In this document: positions 1 to 8,085 of the stretch, piece by piece
Position numbering within the stretch: position 1 is the first letter of the stretch
Layout of the letters: each line of letters opens with the position of its first letter
Source of the DNA: Burkholderia sp. Ac-20365
GTDB taxonomy: Bacteria; Pseudomonadota; Gammaproteobacteria; Burkholderiales; Burkholderiaceae
Direction of reading: 5' to 3'
Assembly: GCF_017104715.1 (NCBI RefSeq)
Contig: NZ_JAAGPI010000026.1
Location: forward strand, 62,001-126,000
DNA: 64,000 nucleotides
The notes under the pieces: generated by a model
Database searches by the model: none
Told to the model about the DNA's origin: nothing
Seen by the model: the letters and a program-made list of their open reading frames with translations, nothing else
Program-made: the position numbers and the translations under genes

Positions 1-584
1 CCGTGATCGAAGACGATCCGTACGGTGCGCTCGACTATCGCGGCGAACCGCTGCCGACCATGCTGTCGATGGCGCCCGATCACATCGTGCATCTCGGCTC
101 GTTCTCGAAGGTGCTCGCACCGGGTCTGCGCGTCGGCTACATCATTGCGCCCGAAGAACTGCACTTCAAACTCGTGCAAGCGAAGCAGGCCACCGATCTC
201 CACACGCCAAGCTTCACGCAGCGCATCGTGCACGAAGTGGTGAAAGACGGCTTCCTCGACACACACGTGCCGAAGATTCGCGAACTCTATCGCGACCAGT
301 GTGAAGCGATGCTCGGCTCGCTCGAGCGCTACATGCCCGAAGGCGTGACGTGGAACCGTCCGGAAGGCGGCATGTTCATCTGGGTGTCGCTGCCGAAGCA
401 GATCGACTCGATGAAGCTGCTCGAAGAAGCCGTCGCGCAAAACGTCGCGTTCGTGCCGGGCGGTCCGTTCTTCGCGAACGAAGCGCAGCACAACACGCTG
501 CGTCTGTCGTTCGTCACGGTGCCGCCGGCGAAGATCGACGAAGGCGTCGCGCGCCTCGCGGAACTCATCCGCGCGCGTGTCTGA
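1..584 (+). CDS. PLP-dependent aminotransferase, C-terminal part (cut by window edge)
   Basis: This is the C-terminal 193 residues of a fold-type I PLP-dependent aminotransferase. The reading frame is open to the left edge, so the true start lies outside the window. The visible part opens with EDDPYG, then GSFSKVLAPGLRVGY, which carries the Schiff-base lysine (SFSK) and the phosphate-binding arginine region. It continues with PEGGMFIWV and ends with FVPGGPFF and NTLRLSF, the C-terminal block holding the carboxylate-binding Arg (LRLSF). This pattern is typical of the 2-aminoadipate/aromatic aminotransferase (LysN/ARO8-like) and MocR-C-terminal class. Whether an N-terminal GntR domain is present cannot be seen. 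The substrate cannot be fixed from this fragment. A RidA-like gene follows 119 bp downstream on the same strand, a sensible partner for a PLP enzyme that releases enamine or imine intermediates. Confidence 0.9.
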   Translation, partial: VIEDDPYGALDYRGEPLPTMLSMAPDHIVHLGSFSKVLAPGLRVGYIIAPEELHFKLVQAKQATDLHTPSFTQRIVHEVVKDGFLDTHVPKIRELYRDQCEAMLGSLERYMPEGVTWNRPEGGMFIWVSLPKQIDSMKLLEEAVAQNVAFVPGGPFFANEAQHNTLRLSFVTVPPAKIDEGVARLAELIRARV

Positions 585-703
585 ACACCCGCTGTATGAT
601 GCGCCATCGCGCGTCGCACGGCGCCAGTGCCCGGCCGGCATCGTAGTGAAGCCGGCCGCGCGCACGCTTAACGCTACTTTCCATTCATCGACGAGGACAC
701 GTC

Positions 704-1168
704 ATGGCTCAATCGAATGTGTATGACAAGCTGAAGGAACTGGGCATCGAGCTGCCCGTCGCGGGCGCGCCCGCTGCCGCGTATGTGATGAGCGCGCAGA
801 GCGGCAACACCGTGTACCTGTCGGGCCACATTGCGAAGAAGGACGGCAAGGTGTGGGCCGGCAAGCTCGGCGACAACATCAGCACGGAAGAAGGCAAGGC
901 AGCCGCGCGTGCCGTTGCAATCGACCTGCTCGCGACACTGCATGCGCATGTCGGCGACCTGAACCGCGTCACGCGCATCGTCAAGGTGATGAGCCTCGTG
1001 AACTCGACGCTCGACTTCACCGAACAGCATCTCGTGACGAACGGCGCATCGGAACTGATCGCCGACGTGTTCGGCGAGAGCGGCAAGCATGCGCGTTCGG
1101 CGTTCGGCGTCGCGCAGATTCCGCTGGGCGCATGCGTCGAGATCGAACTGATCGCTGAAGTGCAATAA
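704..1168 (+). CDS. RidA-family (YjgF/YER057c/UK114) protein
   Basis: A 154-residue protein of the RidA superfamily, whose best-known members hydrolyse reactive enamines and imines made by PLP enzymes. The N-terminal LGIELP, the central NTVYLSGHIA and the C-terminal GACVEIELIAEV are family hallmarks. The slightly long N-terminus and lack of a clear equivalent of the RidA active-site Arg near the C-terminus suggest the divergent COG0251 subgroup of unknown activity rather than canonical RidA. The ATG at 704 follows a purine-rich GACGAGGACAC stretch. It lies directly after an aminotransferase gene and before a rho-independent terminator at 1234-1275, so the two may be co-transcribed. Confidence 0.88.
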   Translation: MAQSNVYDKLKELGIELPVAGAPAAAYVMSAQSGNTVYLSGHIAKKDGKVWAGKLGDNISTEEGKAAARAVAIDLLATLHAHVGDLNRVTRIVKVMSLVNSTLDFTEQHLVTNGASELIADVFGESGKHARSAFGVAQIPLGACVEIELIAEVQ

Positions 1169-1233
1169 GCAGCGCGGCATCAACGGGACGTTCGCTGTGA
1201 GCGTCTCCGTCGCGAGCGAGCACCGACGCTAAT

Positions 1234-1275
1234 ACGCCGTCGATGATGTGAAAGCGTCATCGGCGGCGTTTTTTT
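1234..1275 (+). terminator. Rho-independent terminator after the RidA-like gene
   Basis: A 13-bp stem with one mismatch (1234-1246 pairing with 1257-1269) and a 10-nt loop is followed by a run of seven T. It sits 66 bp past the RidA-like stop codon and before the PhzF-like gene. Confidence 0.85.
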
Positions 1276-1385
1276 GTGCCTTGACTTCGTGTGTTGAGCG
1301 CACCGACGTTGTGCCATCACAACACCGCGCACGCACAGCAGACTGCGCAGAAACCCCAGGTCGAACATCGGACAGGAAACAGACA

Positions 1386-2276
1386 ATGCAAGAGCAAACC
1401 GTTCGCTTCAAACAGGTCGATGTGTTCACGTCGGTGCCGTTCAAAGGCAATCCGCTTGCCGTGGTCTTCGACGCCGACGGACTCGACACGGCGCAGATGC
1501 AGGCCATCGCGCAATGGACGAACCTGTCCGAAACGACGTTCCTGTTAAAGCCGACCGACCCGTCGGCCGATTATCGCGTGCGCATCTTCACGACGCAGGG
1601 CGAATTGCCGTTCGCCGGCCATCCGACGCTCGGCACCGCGCACGCGTGGCGCGAAGCGGGCAACCAGCCGAAGCAATCAGGCCGCCTCGTCCAGCAATGC
1701 GCGGCGGGTCTGATCGAACTGACGCAAGAAGATAGCGCGCGCAACGTGTGGGCCTTCGCCGCGCCGCCCGCGCGCGTCACGCCGCTCGCGCAAAGCGAAT
1801 ACGGCGCGCTCGCCGAAGCCATGCGCAGCGATGCGATCGATTACACAGCACAACCCTGCGCCATCGACAATGGTCCGCAATGGCTCGTGGTCCGTATGAA
1901 ATCGGCGGCGGCCGTGCTCGCACTCGATCCCGATGCGGCAGCGCTGCGGCGTGTCGGGCAAACCGTGGGCGCGCTCGGCCTCGCCGCTTACGGGCCACAT
2001 GACGCAAGCGGCCCCGCGACCTTCGAGCTGCGCTGCCTGATGATGGGCGGCGGCCTCGGCCTAGGGGAAGACCCTGTCACGGGCAGCGCGAACGCCGCGG
2101 TCGCGGGCTTGCTTACCGAACAGAACGCACGGCCCGGCGTGCAATACACAGTACGCCAGGGCACCGCGCTTGGCCGCACAGGCGACGTGTACGTGCGTTA
2201 CGACGATGCAACAGGCAAGACGTGGATTGGCGGTGCGTCAGTGACGATTATCGACGGCACATTCCGCCTGCCGTAA
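1386..2276 (+). CDS. PhzF-family isomerase/epimerase-like protein
   Basis: A 296-residue protein of the PhzF superfamily (diaminopimelate-epimerase fold). The opening FKQVDVFTSVPFKGNPLAVV and the NLSETTFL motif with its conserved active-site Glu are diagnostic. FAGHPTLGTAHAW and GEDPVTGSANAAVAG (the second, GDPVTGSA-like motif) are also present. Family members isomerise or epimerise small acids; PhzF itself acts in phenazine synthesis, but most homologues have no known substrate and there are no phenazine genes here. The frame is open upstream to 1248. The ATG at 1386 is chosen because family homology begins there and it is preceded by the purine-rich CAGGAAACAGACA. Confidence 0.9.
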   Translation: MQEQTVRFKQVDVFTSVPFKGNPLAVVFDADGLDTAQMQAIAQWTNLSETTFLLKPTDPSADYRVRIFTTQGELPFAGHPTLGTAHAWREAGNQPKQSGRLVQQCAAGLIELTQEDSARNVWAFAAPPARVTPLAQSEYGALAEAMRSDAIDYTAQPCAIDNGPQWLVVRMKSAAAVLALDPDAAALRRVGQTVGALGLAAYGPHDASGPATFELRCLMMGGGLGLGEDPVTGSANAAVAGLLTEQNARPGVQYTVRQGTALGRTGDVYVRYDDATGKTWIGGASVTIIDGTFRLP

Positions 2277-2815
2277 TCCGCAAAACGTAATAAGCCGAAG
2301 TGAAGATTGAGTGAATTGACATTTGCGCGTCACCTGGATGTTCTAAAAGTCCATTGAATGCGCACATGTAAAACGCCCCAATCCCATATGAATGCGGCCA
2401 TTCATGCACACTGCATGAATGGCCGCATTGCCATGATGGCTGTCGAACTACCATTGCGGCGACTGGCCGCTCTTGCCCGGTTTTCGACACATTCTTTCAA
2501 ACGCACGGCTGGCGCGCCTGTCGGGGCAGCACACGCGATCGGCGGGAAGCTTGCCCGCATGCCCGTCAAGGACAGCGTATACCCGATGCGCGGGCCCTTC
2601 CTTAATTATTGCCCATTCAGTAATATCAAATCGTAACCGATGACCAACGGGTGGTCTGGCTCGCCACCACACCCCGCTTCCATGACGCAGTTGCCGCCTG
2701 GTCGCCTTTTAACCATTCGTCGAAGCAGCCGGTTGCCTTACATTCGCGCAGTCAATCGAAACGCAAACACAGCAGCACAAGTACAGCCGCAAGGCACAGG
2801 GTCACGGTCCAGCCG
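2277..2815. other. 539-bp intergenic region with a perfect 18-bp hairpin
   Basis: There is no convincing gene between the PhzF-like stop and the c-di-GMP enzyme. The stretch holds the perfect hairpin at 2391-2429, listed separately, and a comparatively AT-rich patch around 2600-2640 that could carry the promoter of the downstream gene. A 92-codon frame at 2358-2636 crosses the hairpin. Its composition looks non-coding and it has no ribosome binding site. Confidence 0.6.
2391..2429. repeat. Perfect 18-bp inverted repeat with 3-nt loop
   Basis: AATGCGGCCATTCATGCA at 2391-2408 and its exact complement at 2412-2429 flank the loop CAC. No T-tract follows on either strand, so it is not a classic terminator. 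It lies 115 bp after the PhzF-like gene and about 390 bp before the GGDEF-EAL gene. An operator, an mRNA-end stabiliser or part of a small RNA are all possible. Confidence 0.7.
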
Positions 2816-5200
2816 ATGAATCAGTTCCGCCTCTCTTCCGCGCGCGACGCCCGGCACCGCCTCGATCCGGCGGGCACCCGCCGACGCGCGCTGCTCGCGA
2901 TTCCCGCGCTCGGCGTGCTGGTGCTCGTGTTGCTGTGGACGGTGATCTTCGCGCGGCTCTCGGTCGAGAAGGACACGACGTATCGCGAGGCGATGGCTTC
3001 GGCGGCGATCCTGTCGGCTGCACTCGAACAGCATACGGTGAAGGCCATTCACCAGGTCGACCAGATCACGCGTTTCGTCAAGTTCGAATTCGAAAAGACG
3101 CCGGGACGTTTCGATCTGGCAAGCACGGTTGAAAAAGGCGTCGTGCAGAGCGAAACGCTTGTGCAGGTTTCGCTGATCGACGAGCACGGCAAGCTGATCG
3201 CCAACACAGCCGACCCCAACCCGAAACCGATCGACCTGTCGGACCGCGAGCACTTCAAGGTGCACGAGCACGAGAACGACGATCAGCTGTTCATCAGCAA
3301 GCCCGTCCTCGGCCGCGTGTCGGGCCACTGGACCTTGCAGATGACGCGCCGCCTGAATCATCCAGATGGCTCGTTCGCGGGCGTCGTGGTGGTGTCGGAA
3401 GACCCGAGCTATTTCACCAGCGACTTCTACAACAACGCGGCCATCGGGCGCGACGGCGTGATCGCCGTGATCTCCGACAGCGGCGCGGTGCTCGCGCGGC
3501 GCACGGGCAATTCCGATCACGCGCAAGGCGTGTTCACGGCCACGGGCGTGTATCCGACCTCGGAACATGTGTCGGGCACCTATGTCGACTCCATCGACAA
3601 CGTGACGCGCATCGTGTCGTACCGGCATATCGACGGCTATCCGCTCGGTGTGCTGGTCGGTCTGTCGCAGGCCGAAGAATTCGCCGACTACAACCACACA
3701 CGCAACGTCTATCTGCTGATGGCGAGCTTCATCTCGCTCGCGATGCTCGGTTTCTTCGCCGTCGCCACCGGGCTGATCGGCAAGCTGCTCGGGCGCGAAC
3801 GCGAGATGACGCATCTCGTCGAATTCGATCTGCTCACGGGGCTGCGTAACCGCTATTCGACCTTGCAGACCCTGCGTCACGACGTTGCGCAACCGGCCCA
3901 TCTCGGCCATCTCGCAATCCTCTTCATCGACCTCGACAACTTCAAGACCGTCAACGACACGCTCGGCCACAATGCCGGCGACATCGTGCTGCAGATGACG
4001 GCCGCGCGTCTCGCCGACGCCGTCGGCGACGCGGGTGCGCTGTCGCGCATCGGTGGCGACGAGTTTGTCGTCGTGATCAAAGGCGACGATGTCGAGAAGC
4101 GCTCGGTGACACTCGCGGAAGCGATCGTCGAGATGTTCGCGAAGCCGTTCGAAGTGCGCGGCAGTTCGTTCGTACTGCATGCGAGCATCGGTATCGCGCT
4201 CTACTCCGTTGCAAACGAAAGCGAAATCGACCTGCTGAAAAAAGCCGACCTCGCGATGTACAGCGCAAAGGACGCAGGCAAGAACTGCTATCAGTTCTAC
4301 TCGCCGCATCTGTCGCATCGCGCGGACCATCTGATGAAGTGGGAACAGCAGTTGCGCGTGGCGCTTGCCGACCAGCAACTGTTCCTCGCCTATCAGCCGA
4401 AGATCGATCTCGCCCGCCGCTGCATCACGGGCTTCGAAGCGCTGGTGCGCTGGAACCATCCGCAGCACGGGCTGATTCCCGCGAACGAGTTCATTCCCGT
4501 GGCGGAATCGACGGGTCTGATCGTGCCGATCGGCGACTTCGTGATCCGTACTGCTTGCCGGCAGCTCGCGCAATGGCAGCAACAGGGTTACGACACGCTG
4601 TCACTCGCCGTGAATATTTCGGCCGTACAGTTCTGGCGCGGCGACATCTACGAGACGATCTCGCAGGCGATCGAAGAAACGGGCATCGCGGCGCGCCGCC
4701 TCGAACTCGAGATCACCGAGACGGCGATGATGGAATATCCCGATCTCGTCTCCGAAAAGATCTTCGCGTTGAAGCGGCTCGGCGTGCGTATCGCGCTCGA
4801 CGATTTCGGCACCGGCTATTCGTCGCTGTCGTATCTGAACCGCTTCTCGGTCGATACGCTGAAGGTCGACCGCTCGTTCGTGCAGGCCATTCCCGGCGAT
4901 CGCAGCGTCTGCGTGATGGTGACGGCTATCGTGAACCTCGCGCGCTCGCTGGGGCTGACCGTGGTCGTCGAAGGCACGGAGACCGAAGAGCAGATTGCGT
5001 GGCTTGCGGCGCTCGGGCATATCGAGGCGCAGGGTTTCCTGTTCTCGCGGCCCGTCCCAGCCGAGGGCATCCCGGCGCTGCTCGAACGCTTCGGCGTGTG
5101 CGGCACGCACGGTGCCGTGCGTCTTTCGCACGCGAGAGATCTGGATCACACGAGCGACGCTGCGAGCACGAGTACCAGCACGAGCAACGAATCGGCCTGA
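2816..5200 (+). CDS. Membrane-anchored GGDEF-EAL protein (c-di-GMP turnover)
   Basis: A 794-residue inner-membrane protein. It has a first membrane helix near residues 25-46 and a periplasmic Cache-like sensor region of about 250 residues. A second helix lies near 299-322, followed by a GGDEF domain with intact GGDEF (about 413-417) and an EAL domain with EAL (about 541-543). In the EAL domain the catalytic set looks complete: EITET, DDFGTGYSS, KVDRSF and EGTETEEQ. No RxxD inhibitory site stands five residues before GGDEF. Both synthesis and hydrolysis of c-di-GMP are therefore possible; net activity cannot be told from sequence. The frame is open to 2651, but ATG 2816 immediately precedes the basic segment and first helix. 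It appears monocistronic. Confidence 0.92.
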   Translation: MNQFRLSSARDARHRLDPAGTRRRALLAIPALGVLVLVLLWTVIFARLSVEKDTTYREAMASAAILSAALEQHTVKAIHQVDQITRFVKFEFEKTPGRFDLASTVEKGVVQSETLVQVSLIDEHGKLIANTADPNPKPIDLSDREHFKVHEHENDDQLFISKPVLGRVSGHWTLQMTRRLNHPDGSFAGVVVVSEDPSYFTSDFYNNAAIGRDGVIAVISDSGAVLARRTGNSDHAQGVFTATGVYPTSEHVSGTYVDSIDNVTRIVSYRHIDGYPLGVLVGLSQAEEFADYNHTRNVYLLMASFISLAMLGFFAVATGLIGKLLGREREMTHLVEFDLLTGLRNRYSTLQTLRHDVAQPAHLGHLAILFIDLDNFKTVNDTLGHNAGDIVLQMTAARLADAVGDAGALSRIGGDEFVVVIKGDDVEKRSVTLAEAIVEMFAKPFEVRGSSFVLHASIGIALYSVANESEIDLLKKADLAMYSAKDAGKNCYQFYSPHLSHRADHLMKWEQQLRVALADQQLFLAYQPKIDLARRCITGFEALVRWNHPQHGLIPANEFIPVAESTGLIVPIGDFVIRTACRQLAQWQQQGYDTLSLAVNISAVQFWRGDIYETISQAIEETGIAARRLELEITETAMMEYPDLVSEKIFALKRLGVRIALDDFGTGYSSLSYLNRFSVDTLKVDRSFVQAIPGDRSVCVMVTAIVNLARSLGLTVVVEGTETEEQIAWLAALGHIEAQGFLFSRPVPAEGIPALLERFGVCGTHGAVRLSHARDLDHTSDAASTSTSTSNESA

Positions 5201-5421
5201 GCGACATTCGCCGCAGCGACGCGGCTTCGCTGCCGCCAGTCATCCGGCGCGCTCCAGGCAAGCTCGAGGCATGCACCAGGCGCGTATCAGGCGCCTGATA
5301 GAACACGAAGGGTATCAGCGCAATTCGGGCGGATTCGCCTGACCTCGCATGACCTCAGCGCGCGTTGTCATGGCCATCGACGGCGCGGGCTTGATAAGAA
5401 ACCAGCCCAACAGGTGTTCTC

Positions 5422-6657
5422 ATGCGCCCAGCCAGGGAGATGACGGCGCTTCACGCGCCCACAGAAAACGAAACCACGCGATGCCACGAGCGCGAGCCGC
5501 TCTGGACGCTGTTTCGCGTCGTGTTCGGCTTGTCCGCGCTGTCGTGGGGCGGGCTCGCGCTGATGGCGCAACTGGAGAATCACTACGTCGAGCGTGAGGA
5601 GCGCCTCACGCGCCTCGCGTTCTCCGACATCGTGGCGCTTGCGTGGATGGTGCCGGGCCCTGTCGGCTGCAATGTCGCCGTGCAGCTCGGCCATGTGTTG
5701 CGCGGACGTGCGGGCGCATGGGTCGCGGGCATCGCGAGCGTGCTGCCCTTCTTCATGCTGATGACTGCCTTCGCGATCTTTTACCAGACACCGCTGGTGC
5801 GCGAAGTCGCGTCGCAGACGCTGCTCAACCATTTCAGCGTCGTGCTGGCGACGCTGATCGGCGTGACCTGGTACAAGCAGACACGTGCGCTCGTGCGTGG
5901 GCGGCTCGAATGGACGGCGGCCGTGCTGGGCAGTATTGCGCTGGTTGGCGCGCATACGCCGGCTGCGTATATCGGCATGCTCGGCGCGGCATTCATGTCG
6001 GGCTGGGTGCGCAGCGATGCGCGCGACGCCCGTCTCTCGACGACGCTCAGCCCAGGCGACTGGCGGTTGTTGATTGGTTTGTGCGTGCTGCTGGTGATTT
6101 TCGCGCTGCCTTTGCCGCATCGATATGAACTCGCGCTGCTGTGGCCGCGGCTTGCGGGTGCGGGATTGACGCTGTTCGGCGGCGGTTTTTCGGCGCTGCC
6201 GGTGTTGAAGACGCTGTTCGTCACGCCGGTTGTCGGTGTGACCGATAACGAGTTCACGCTGGCGTTTTCGCTATCGCCCTTGTCGCCTGGACCGTTGCTG
6301 AATGTCGTGCCGTTCTTTGGTTATCTGATCGAGGGATGGCGTGGGGCGGTCATTGCAACGATCGCCCTCTTCGTGCCTTCGGGCTGTCTCGTTGTGCTTG
6401 CGCAGCGTCACTTGCATCAGTTGAAGACGAACCCGCGGTTCGAGCACGGCATGCGCGTGCTGCGGGCAGTCACGACGGCGTTTCTGGCTATTGCCGTGCT
6501 GCGCATCGTGCGGAATGTGCCGTTCGAGCCGGCGTATCTCGTGACTGCGCTGTTTTCCGGATTTTGCTTTGCGAAGCTGAAGATGCCGGTTTATGCGGTG
6601 TATGGGACTGTTGCTGTTGTGTGTGGTGTGTGGCTTTACTTTGTGCCTGTTGGCTGA
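5422..6657 (+). CDS. ChrA-family (CHR) chromate/anion transporter
   Basis: A 411-residue polytopic membrane protein of the two-domain CHR family, which exports chromate or related oxyanions by proton-driven transport. The N-terminal half shows LSWGGLALMAQLE and the proline motif MVPGPVGCNVAVQLG. The C-terminal half repeats the pattern with LFGGGFSALPVL and SPLSPGPLLNVVPFFGY. About ten hydrophobic helices are visible, and the length matches long-chain CHR proteins. No chrB regulator or other metal-resistance gene is adjacent, so chromate as the physiological substrate is inferred from family only. ATG 5422 has a weak AGG upstream; ATG 5440 is an alternative. The last third is noticeably richer in G and T on the coding strand than the rest. 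Confidence 0.85.
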   Translation: MRPAREMTALHAPTENETTRCHEREPLWTLFRVVFGLSALSWGGLALMAQLENHYVEREERLTRLAFSDIVALAWMVPGPVGCNVAVQLGHVLRGRAGAWVAGIASVLPFFMLMTAFAIFYQTPLVREVASQTLLNHFSVVLATLIGVTWYKQTRALVRGRLEWTAAVLGSIALVGAHTPAAYIGMLGAAFMSGWVRSDARDARLSTTLSPGDWRLLIGLCVLLVIFALPLPHRYELALLWPRLAGAGLTLFGGGFSALPVLKTLFVTPVVGVTDNEFTLAFSLSPLSPGPLLNVVPFFGYLIEGWRGAVIATIALFVPSGCLVVLAQRHLHQLKTNPRFEHGMRVLRAVTTAFLAIAVLRIVRNVPFEPAYLVTALFSGFCFAKLKMPVYAVYGTVAVVCGVWLYFVPVG

Positions 6658-6749
6658 AATGTTGCTTCTGCTTCTGCTTCTGTTTTTGTTTTTGCTGGCA
6701 TCCGCGCTATGCCTTCGTGATTCATGCGTTGCCCCTGTGCGGGGCGGCA

Positions 6750-6781
6750 CTTACTTTCTTTGCCGCCGCAAAGAAAGTAAG
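6750..6781. repeat. Nested perfect hairpin in left arm of repeat copy 1
   Basis: CTTACTTTCTTTGC at 6750-6763 is perfectly complementary to 6768-6781 across a 4-nt loop. It follows directly on the smaller GCCCC/GGGGC hairpin at 6731-6745. The same pair of hairpins is present in copy 2. Confidence 0.8.
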
Positions 6782-7277
6782 CAAAGAAAGCGGGCTAACA
6801 CCGCCCGCTCTTGACCACCGCCTGAGGGCCCCCAACGGGTCCTCTCCTTCACACGACAACTTCTCAGTACCCGCGCGTTGCTAGCGCTTCGGCTCGGCGC
6901 CTCACCCACTTCGATCACCCGTAACACAGCCAGCGGCAGCGAATAGTTGCGGCCGCCCAGGTGGCAAACTGTGTGTAGATCGTAGTGCTTCACACCTCGG
7001 CGCTCCTACGACACCGATCGTGTTTTCGAGCCGTGACCCTGGTTTCCCGTCTGGAGTGGAGCGCATACGTCGCGAAAGCCGACACACAGTTTGCCGCTAT
7101 AGAACGTGGGAGATTTGATCGCGCTTGTGGCGACGCGAGAGTGTGGAGCGGGTGATGAGCTTAGCCGAAGCGTTGGCAGCCGGCGTCGAGAAGGATGCTG
7201 TCGCGCACAGGACGGGGCCGTTGGGGGCCCGTGGGCAGCGAGAATAGCTGGCGGTGTTGAGCGGCTTTCTTTTGCCC

Positions 7278-7305
7278 ACTTTTCTTTGCCGCGGCAAAGA
7301 AAAGT
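7278..7305. repeat. Nested perfect palindrome in right arm of repeat copy 1
   Basis: ACTTTTCTTTGCCG at 7278-7291 is followed directly by its exact complement at 7292-7305 with no loop. In copy 2 the corresponding palindrome is 32 bp long (56741-56772). Confidence 0.8.
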
Positions 7306-7404
7306 AGGTGCCGCCCCGCACAGGGGCGACGCGTGAATCACGAAGGCAAATCGCGGATGCCAGCGAAAGCAAAAGCAAAAAGCAAAAAACAAAAATCAAC
7401 AAAA

Positions 7405-7429
7405 CTCAAAAACCCGCCGCAGAAGCGGC
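7405..7429 (-). terminator. Possible terminator of the CopD-like gene
   Basis: Read on the minus strand, a short GCCGC/GCGGC stem (7416-7429) is followed by GGGTTTTTGAGTTTT. The stem is only 5 bp, so the call is tentative. It lies 25 bp past the stop codon of the minus-strand gene. Confidence 0.4.
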
Positions 7430-7453
7430 ATTTGACTGCGCTGCGAACCGCGC

Positions 7454-7912
7454 TCAAAACCCGCGCGACAACACCGCAACCCCAATCGTCACGATCCCCA
7501 ACACCAGATTAACAACAACCAGCCGCCGCACGGTGGCCACAGCACGCGCACCATCAGGCCACTTCTGCGCCTGCACAGCACGCCGGATCCGCGGAAAAAC
7601 CGCAAAACGGATATGCCCGAAAATCAGCATCATCACGATACCGATACCTGCCATCGCATGAAGCTGCCAGGTCGCATGGCCACCTCCGAACTGCATCAGC
7701 AGGAAACCACCCGTCAGCAGAATAACGAGCACCGACACACCGACCCAGTTGAAAAACCGGCCGAACACCGACTCCCACAGCGGCAGCCGCAATTGCGGCG
7801 AAAGATCTTCGAGTGCCGGACGCAGGCAGAAATGCGCGAATATCATGCCGCCAATCCACACGGCGACACCCAGCAGATGCAGAAAGAGCGCGATTTCAAT
7901 CGCCTTGTTCAT
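7454..7912 (-). CDS. CopD-family integral membrane protein
   Basis: A 152-residue protein with four predicted membrane helices. It opens with an LFLHLLGVAVWIGGMIFAHF segment, and conserved His residues lie in the first helix and again in WQLHAMAGIG. This is the arrangement of the short CopD/YkoC-like and DUF2269-type haem or copper membrane proteins. The frame is open 24 codons further, but ATG 7912 is preceded on the minus strand by GGAAAGGAAAACAAA, a good ribosome binding site. No copC or copper operon is adjacent, so a copper role is not supported by context. Its 3' end abuts the palindromic repeat. Confidence 0.8.
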   Translation of the reverse strand: MNKAIEIALFLHLLGVAVWIGGMIFAHFCLRPALEDLSPQLRLPLWESVFGRFFNWVGVSVLVILLTGGFLLMQFGGGHATWQLHAMAGIGIVMMLIFGHIRFAVFPRIRRAVQAQKWPDGARAVATVRRLVVVNLVLGIVTIGVAVLSRGF

Positions 7913-8050
7913 TTTGTTTTCCTTTCCCGATATAGCGCGCTGCCGTTTTGTGCAGCCAGAAAACGCGGCACTGACATGCGTCAATGACCGCGTTCGACTC
8001 GCGACACGATGCGCAGTTCATTTGCTGCGCTAATTTCTTTTCCATGTTAC

Positions 8051-8074
8051 GCCGTGAGACACCCCGCTCACGGC
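8051..8074 (-). other. Hairpin after parC without T-tract
   Basis: GCCGTGAG at 8051-8058 pairs perfectly with CTCACGGC at 8067-8074, just past the parC stop. No T-run follows on the minus strand, so it may act in mRNA-end stability or rho-dependent termination rather than as a classic terminator. Confidence 0.45.
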
Positions 8075-8085
8075 GCACATCATCG

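Larger units (their letters stand above)
6694..7364. repeat. Large palindromic dispersed repeat, copy 1 (671 bp)
   Basis: This is a noncoding element bounded by GCTGGCATCCGCG at the left and its exact complement CGCGGATGCCAGC at the right. The terminal arms of about 100 bp pair at roughly 90%. Pairing continues inward in blocks: the GGGCCCCCAACGG segment near 6830 pairs with CCGTTGGGGGCCC near 7220, and GCAAACTGTGTGT near 6964 pairs with ACACACAGTTTGC near 7082. Each arm also contains its own hairpins (6731-6745, 6750-6781 and 7278-7305, the last perfect). It fills the space between the 3' ends of the convergent chrA-like and CopD-like genes. The second copy in this window is at 56175-56829 in the same orientation. 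I do not recognise a named family. Confidence 0.85.

Noticed and set aside
2738..4582. 614-codon minus-strand open frame
   Set aside because: Antisense to the GGDEF-EAL gene; no ribosome binding site or domain.
6751..6993. Short open frames inside the palindromic repeat (also 7006-7402 and 56173-56523)
   Set aside because: They follow the repeat's own hairpins, are not conserved in frame between the two copies, and encode no recognisable protein.
6694..7364. CRISPR array or tandem repeat
   Set aside because: There is no regular repeat-spacer periodicity; the structure is inverted and dispersed, not tandem.
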